Below are positions 60,343 to 64,000 of a stretch of DNA of 64,000 bases, one piece after another. The notes below the pieces were generated by a model. That model did no database searches, had not been told where the DNA came from, and saw only the letters and a program-made list of their open reading frames with translations. The translations under genes and the position numbers were made by a program. Location of the stretch: contig JAMPHA010000008.1 of assembly GCA_023663615.1 (NCBI GenBank), positions 3,747 to 67,746 of the forward strand. The letters run 5' to 3'. Source of the stretch: DLAJ01 sp023663615. GTDB taxonomy: Bacteria > Bacillota > Clostridia > Lachnospirales > Lachnospiraceae. Within the stretch, counting starts at the first letter, position 1. Every line of letters begins with the position of its first letter.

Positions 60343-63324
60343 TTACATTGTCTCTCCCCGATATTTATCATTTCCGAATGTCAGCTCCAGCAACTCGTTT
60401 GCAATCTTCCCGTCCGCAATGCGCATCAGATTATCTTCTGCGTCTTCTTTTCCCAAAAAATTCAGACTTCCGTACCAGACCACTTGGCGGTCTATGATAC
60501 AATAATGTTCACAGTAATCCTCCACAAGATTCATTTCAAATCCTGCCTTTCGCATCTGTTCCTGCAATTCCTGCCAGTATGCACTGTCTCCATATCCATA
60601 ACAATCCGGTTTCCACGTGACAATGACGGTTCTGATTCCCGCTTCCTGCTTTTCCCTAAGCAGACAAATTATATCGTATACTTTTTGGGTGCTGATTGCC
60701 GGACTCGAAATAATGATTTCTTTCTCCGCGGTAAGAAGATCATTCTGATAAATGTCTTTATAATGATCAATGTCAAAAATTGTATTGGCGGTCTGCTTAT
60801 GTGCCCCGGTCCCGGAAAAAATATCGTACCCGATCTGTTTGTACGCTTTAAGCCTTTTATGATACATCCTATCAAACATGGATATATGAATATCCACATA
60901 GTCATAGATAATCACGCTTTTCTTTCCGGCATAATCCCTGTTTAATCGTCCGGCATACTGCTCCACTACGCCCTTCCACGCTACCGGCGTTGCCATAATC
61001 AAGGTATCAAGCCTTGGATAATCAAATCCTTCTCCTATCAGCTTTCCTGTCGCAACGAGGATCATACTTTCTTCCGGAGTAACCTGATTCATCTGTTTTA
61101 AGATTTCTTTATGCTCTTTCTTTGAATTACTGCCGGACAATAAAAAGACTTTATCCGCACAATGAATCAGGCGCTGATACAAGCGCCGCGAATGCTCCAC
61201 ATATTTGGAAAGAACCACAGGTGTTCTTCCATCTGCCACACATTGCTTTACATCTCTTAGGATCAATTCATCCCTGTCTTCATTATTGCGAATAATCTCA
61301 TATGCCTCATTTGGATGCATTTTATCCTGTGAAAATCTCGGAGCGACCACTCTTGTAAACCGCGGATAAACAAGATGCTCTATCCCCTGCTCCTTTGCCC
61401 TGTCCTTAGAAGTGTATTGATAACGAATCGGTCCAAGAAGCATGTCATTTATTTTTTCCAGACCATCGCCCCTGAACGGCGTAGCCGTTACTCCATAAAC
61501 ATAGGTTGCATTTGCTTCCTGCAAAATATTGATCAAGGTATCTGAAGCGGCATGATGGCACTCATCCACCAATATGAGACCATACTCTTTTAACCGCCTA
61601 TGATATTCTCCATTCTTACAGACCGAACCGGCCATTGCAAGATCAACAATTCCTGTCGTGGAATCATGCGCGCCCTGCAACTTCCCTATGACACTTTTTC
61701 GCCTTTTTTGGCGTCCTGTCGGCGTCTCGTACTCCGGCAGTTCCTCATCAATCAATAAAAACTTTTCCAATGCTTCCCGCCATTGTTCCATTAAGGCTGA
61801 CGACTGAAGAAGGATCAGCGTACTGACTTGTTTTTTGGCTATCACATTACAGCATACTACTGTCTTCCCAAATGCCGTGGCCGCATTCAAAATGCCGTTG
61901 TCATATTGCAAAAGCTTCTCTGCCGCTGGGATCTGTGATTCTTTCAATTCCCCGATAAATTCCACATGAATCGGGTGCCCTTTGCTCCGCCTATCGTCTA
62001 TTTCATATTCAATACCGGTCTTTTTACACTCTCCGGTTATATTTTCCAAAATACCTCTTGGCACTTTGATGTATCCGCCCTCATCACTTCCAAGATAAAT
62101 GTATCTGCAATTTTCAAAATTGGACAATCCCATCGCCTGATTTTTATAAAAGACAGGATTAGAAAACGCGGCTAACCGCCTAATCTGATTTTGTATTCTT
62201 GGCTGCAAATTCTCTGTATTTACATACACACCGTTTGACAGGGTAAGCTGCAACGCCCCTTTCACATCTTCCCTATGAAAATGCCTTGTTCTGTTCCATG
62301 GCTCTTCATTATCATTTTCAAAAATATCACTGTTGTTCGCAGCAGTGCTCTCCGCATCCGTACCAAAGCTTCCCCCTGTCCATTCCCTAATCTTATTCTC
62401 GATAAACTCTTTTGAAAGCTTTTTCTTGTTCAGCAGTGCCTCCCACTGATCGGGATATGCATTCCAGTATTCGTCAATAAATGCGCTGTTCCCCTCCTTC
62501 AATGCCTGCCCCTGTAACGGTAATGCAATCAGATTCCCTACTCCGCCCTGCGGAAGATAATCCTGCATCGGCAGCATACGGTCATAAAAACGAAACGACT
62601 TTAAGTTTACAGATTCTGCTCCCTTATTTAACAGCGTATTCCCGAATTTTCTTGCGAGCTTTGCCTCTATCGGTTTTTGAAAAAATATCCACAAATGTGC
62701 ACCCATTCCCGAACGGGAACGCTCTACCAGCGCATCAATTCCATTGATACTGCATATTTTTCTTAGACTGTCAACTTCATCTTTCCACTCATCATCCGCA
62801 TTGGCAAAATCGTTTTTTTCTGCATTCTTTTCATGGTTGTCAAAGTCAAAGACAATCAATCTGCACGTACCATCTTCTAAGAGCGGGAAAATACCGATAA
62901 CGTCCGTGCCATTCTCCGCAGTTCCTCTTAAATGCTCAATAATCTGCTCCTTTTTTAACTCCTTATATGCCTGTCTTGGACAATCCTGACATTTGATTTT
63001 GCTCCCGGTAACCCGCGGGCATCCTCTTTTCCAAAAGTTATAACACTGTGTATAATAATTTACTTCCCCGGTAGATTTCTTGATCGTACGCTTGCTATAT
63101 ACATCCGTACGTCCCCAAAACATACTGAAAAATACTTTTGCGTCTGTTTCCGTAATGTCTCTTGATATGATCCTTGCTCCCTGATCCGGATCATATTTAT
63201 CGCTTCCATTATCGATCTCCTGTGCGGCGTAGGAAATCCCTGCGTCTGTCAGAAGCTTTTTCAAGTACCGATTTTCTTTTTCCAGACATTGTATTCGTTC
63301 TTCCAGTTCTACTGTGCTTTTCAT
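60343..63324 (-). CDS. AEP primase-helicase-PLD protein (TOTE-type conflict protein)
   Basis: 993 residues. An N-terminal coiled coil and a Cys-containing segment (CPRVTGSKIKCQDCPRQ) precede an archaeo-eukaryotic primase domain: LIVFDFDNHEK (metal-binding D-x-D), SRSGMGAHLWIFF, YDRMLPMQDYLPQGGVGNLIALPLQ. This is the TOTE-type signature. An SF2 helicase follows: NAATAFGKTVV, LILVDECHHAAS, GVTATPFRGD, LVATGKLIGEGFDYP and QYAGRLNRD. The C-terminus is a phospholipase D-like nuclease domain (HYCIIDRQVVWYGSLNFLG). AAGGAG precedes the ATG. Single-gene architecture points to mobile-element conflict or defence; the activity is inferred. Confidence 0.88.
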   Translation of the reverse strand: MKSTVELEERIQCLEKENRYLKKLLTDAGISYAAQEIDNGSDKYDPDQGARIISRDITETDAKVFFSMFWGRTDVYSKRTIKKSTGEVNYYTQCYNFWKRGCPRVTGSKIKCQDCPRQAYKELKKEQIIEHLRGTAENGTDVIGIFPLLEDGTCRLIVFDFDNHEKNAEKNDFANADDEWKDEVDSLRKICSINGIDALVERSRSGMGAHLWIFFQKPIEAKLARKFGNTLLNKGAESVNLKSFRFYDRMLPMQDYLPQGGVGNLIALPLQGQALKEGNSAFIDEYWNAYPDQWEALLNKKKLSKEFIENKIREWTGGSFGTDAESTAANNSDIFENDNEEPWNRTRHFHREDVKGALQLTLSNGVYVNTENLQPRIQNQIRRLAAFSNPVFYKNQAMGLSNFENCRYIYLGSDEGGYIKVPRGILENITGECKKTGIEYEIDDRRSKGHPIHVEFIGELKESQIPAAEKLLQYDNGILNAATAFGKTVVCCNVIAKKQVSTLILLQSSALMEQWREALEKFLLIDEELPEYETPTGRQKRRKSVIGKLQGAHDSTTGIVDLAMAGSVCKNGEYHRRLKEYGLILVDECHHAASDTLINILQEANATYVYGVTATPFRGDGLEKINDMLLGPIRYQYTSKDRAKEQGIEHLVYPRFTRVVAPRFSQDKMHPNEAYEIIRNNEDRDELILRDVKQCVADGRTPVVLSKYVEHSRRLYQRLIHCADKVFLLSGSNSKKEHKEILKQMNQVTPEESMILVATGKLIGEGFDYPRLDTLIMATPVAWKGVVEQYAGRLNRDYAGKKSVIIYDYVDIHISMFDRMYHKRLKAYKQIGYDIFSGTGAHKQTANTIFDIDHYKDIYQNDLLTAEKEIIISSPAISTQKVYDIICLLREKQEAGIRTVIVTWKPDCYGYGDSAYWQELQEQMRKAGFEMNLVEDYCEHYCIIDRQVVWYGSLNFLGKEDAEDNLMRIADGKIANELLELTFGNDKYRGETM

Positions 63325-63556
63325 CGGGGAGCTCCTTGTTTGTTCATTTATAAACAATACCGCAGATTACCATTTTCCCATATTTTTCTCTTTGTATTTC
63401 CTATATTTAAGTATGCGATATTTCTATTGAAAAAGCAATAAATTCCATGAAATGGGAACAGATTTCTCCTCTCTGTTCCTGTATCACAAGCAGATGCTTC
63501 TTCAATTCGCCCAATACAACGGCATAAAATAAGTACCCCCTCTATTCCCACGTAAA

Positions 63557-63586
63557 AAGGCTCCCGGAGAATTCTCCGAAAGCCTT
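63557..63586 (-). terminator. Terminator next to the tuf remnant
   Basis: Minus strand: AAGGCT..AGCCTT around the palindrome GGAGAATTCTCC, followed by TTTTT. It lies 46 bases behind the stop of the EF-Tu fragment, as a tuf terminator would. The bases 63325-63556 show no gene. Confidence 0.8.
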
Positions 63587-63631
63587 AATTTTATTAAATC
63601 AGTTATCCAGAATTCGCTAGAGTTCTATCAA

Positions 63632-63706
63632 TTACTCCACAATCGTAGCAACCCTGCCAGACCCAACTGTACGTTCACCCTCACGGTTTTCTGTTATGGA
63701 AATCAT
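63632..63706 (-). pseudogene. tuf: EF-Tu (tuf) 3'-end remnant, possible attachment site
   Basis: A 25-codon frame ends in TENREGERTVGSGRVATIVE and a stop. EF-Tu in Firmicutes ends in a very similar REGGRTVGSG-V-ATI-E. The fragment has its own terminator but no upstream domain: sequence beyond residue 24 is AT-rich and non-coding. A duplicated tuf end is what an element integrating at the 3' end of tuf would leave. No integrase is visible in the window. Confidence 0.7.
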
Positions 63707-63825
63707 TGTGTTTTCAGGTGATTTTTAGGGCATTTTCGATAGTTTTTCGCTTGATATGCACCTCATATATGACGTTTTTCAAATTTTTGTTATCATGGTG
63801 TTATCACGAATGTATTTCCTATTCC

Positions 63826-63874
63826 TTAACTTAACCATATCCTAACCAAAATAGTCAGGATATAGTTAAGTTAA
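63826..63874. repeat. Long inverted repeat near the window end
   Basis: TTAACTTAACCATATCCT (63826-63843) and AGGATATAGTTAAGTTAA (63857-63874) match at 17 of 18 bases across a 13-base spacer. No T-run follows on the minus strand. It lies between the tuf remnant and the next gene. Confidence 0.8.
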
Positions 63875-63904
63875 TTTCTACGAATAATATTTTCCCACCT
63901 TACA

Positions 63905-64000
63905 TCATTCAACCCTTACATATCTTCTATTCTTCGTAGCTGCTGTACAAGTCAATCTTCCCATCGCTACCAATTCATTCAACAATTCCCTTGTTCTTGG
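63905..64000 (-). CDS. C-terminal end of an unidentified gene, cut by the window
   Basis: 31 codons before a TGA at 63905-63907: RTRELLNELVAMGRLTCTAA, then KNRRYVRVE. The wording resembles the closing winged-helix segment of Fic-type or AlbA_2-type regulators, but 31 residues cannot decide. The gene runs off the window. Confidence 0.4.
   Translation of the reverse strand, partial: PRTRELLNELVAMGRLTCTAATKNRRYVRVE

Overview
The window looks like chromosomal DNA of a spore-forming Firmicute, most likely a Lachnospiraceae-type Clostridium. The signs are a Trp T-box, a SleC-type spore cortex-lytic enzyme, a BceRS-BceAB module, CsoR/CopA, an FlxA-like protein, LytTR and GHKL regulators, and an EF-Tu C-terminal remnant ending in a SGRVATIVE-like tail. 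Base composition is close to balanced. This placement is inferred from gene content; no rRNA or marker gene was available to test it. Most genes lie on the minus strand.

Layout. 1-4440: a Bce-type peptide-antibiotic sensing and export module (BceB cut by the window start). 4.6-7.8 kb: an RNA methyltransferase, MntP, and an ECF sigma/anti-sigma pair. 8.0-13.3 kb: two paralogous lipoproteins with an ABC-2 exporter. 13.4-20.2 kb: a trpEGDCBA operon under a Trp T-box, with no trpF. 20.3-28.7 kb: an Rpn-like nuclease, a copper operon (csoR, copA with a copZ-like tail), a MerR/YbjQ cluster, a DUF4143-type ATPase and an FlxA-like repeat protein. 29-33.6 kb: a GHKL/LytTR two-component system, a retropepsin-like protein and a DUF362 protein. 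33.6-40.6 kb: a giant exonuclease-RecQ-UvrD fusion, an unknown protein, and a response regulator fused to a (p)ppGpp synthetase. 40.7-43.9 kb: a phosphatidylethanolamine operon (PAP2, VTT-domain protein, PssA, and Psd with an in-frame amber). 44.2-49.1 kb: aspS behind a leader-peptide attenuator, a divergent ABC-F protein and a carbonic anhydrase. 49.2-52.5 kb: an ietAS-like subtilisin/AAA+ defence pair. 52.8-57.9 kb: a partner-switching and phosphorelay cluster (SpoIIE-type phosphatase, REC, hybrid kinase, RsbW-like kinase, STAS). 58-63.3 kb: SleC-like enzyme and a primase-helicase-PLD conflict protein. The window ends in a tuf 3'-end remnant, a long inverted repeat and the tail of another gene, which looks like an island boundary.

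How the parts work together. Two themes recur. The first is envelope stress: a 52-bp block holding a BceR-type palindrome lies in front of bceAB and again in front of the PAP2-VTT-pssA-psd operon, which suggests one regulon for peptide-antibiotic export and lipid-phosphate/PE metabolism. The second is RNA-level control: trpE has a T-box, aspS has a 17-residue leader peptide with three consecutive Asp codons followed by mutually exclusive hairpins, and the ABC-F gene has a long leader with a four-codon ORF.

The genome also carries many short repeats: a 3-copy hairpin element in 3' intergenic positions, 24-34 bp tandem repeats between trp genes, and in-phase tandem repeat insertions inside unrelated proteins. 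All assignments come from reading the sequence; no database search, RNA folding or alignment program was run.
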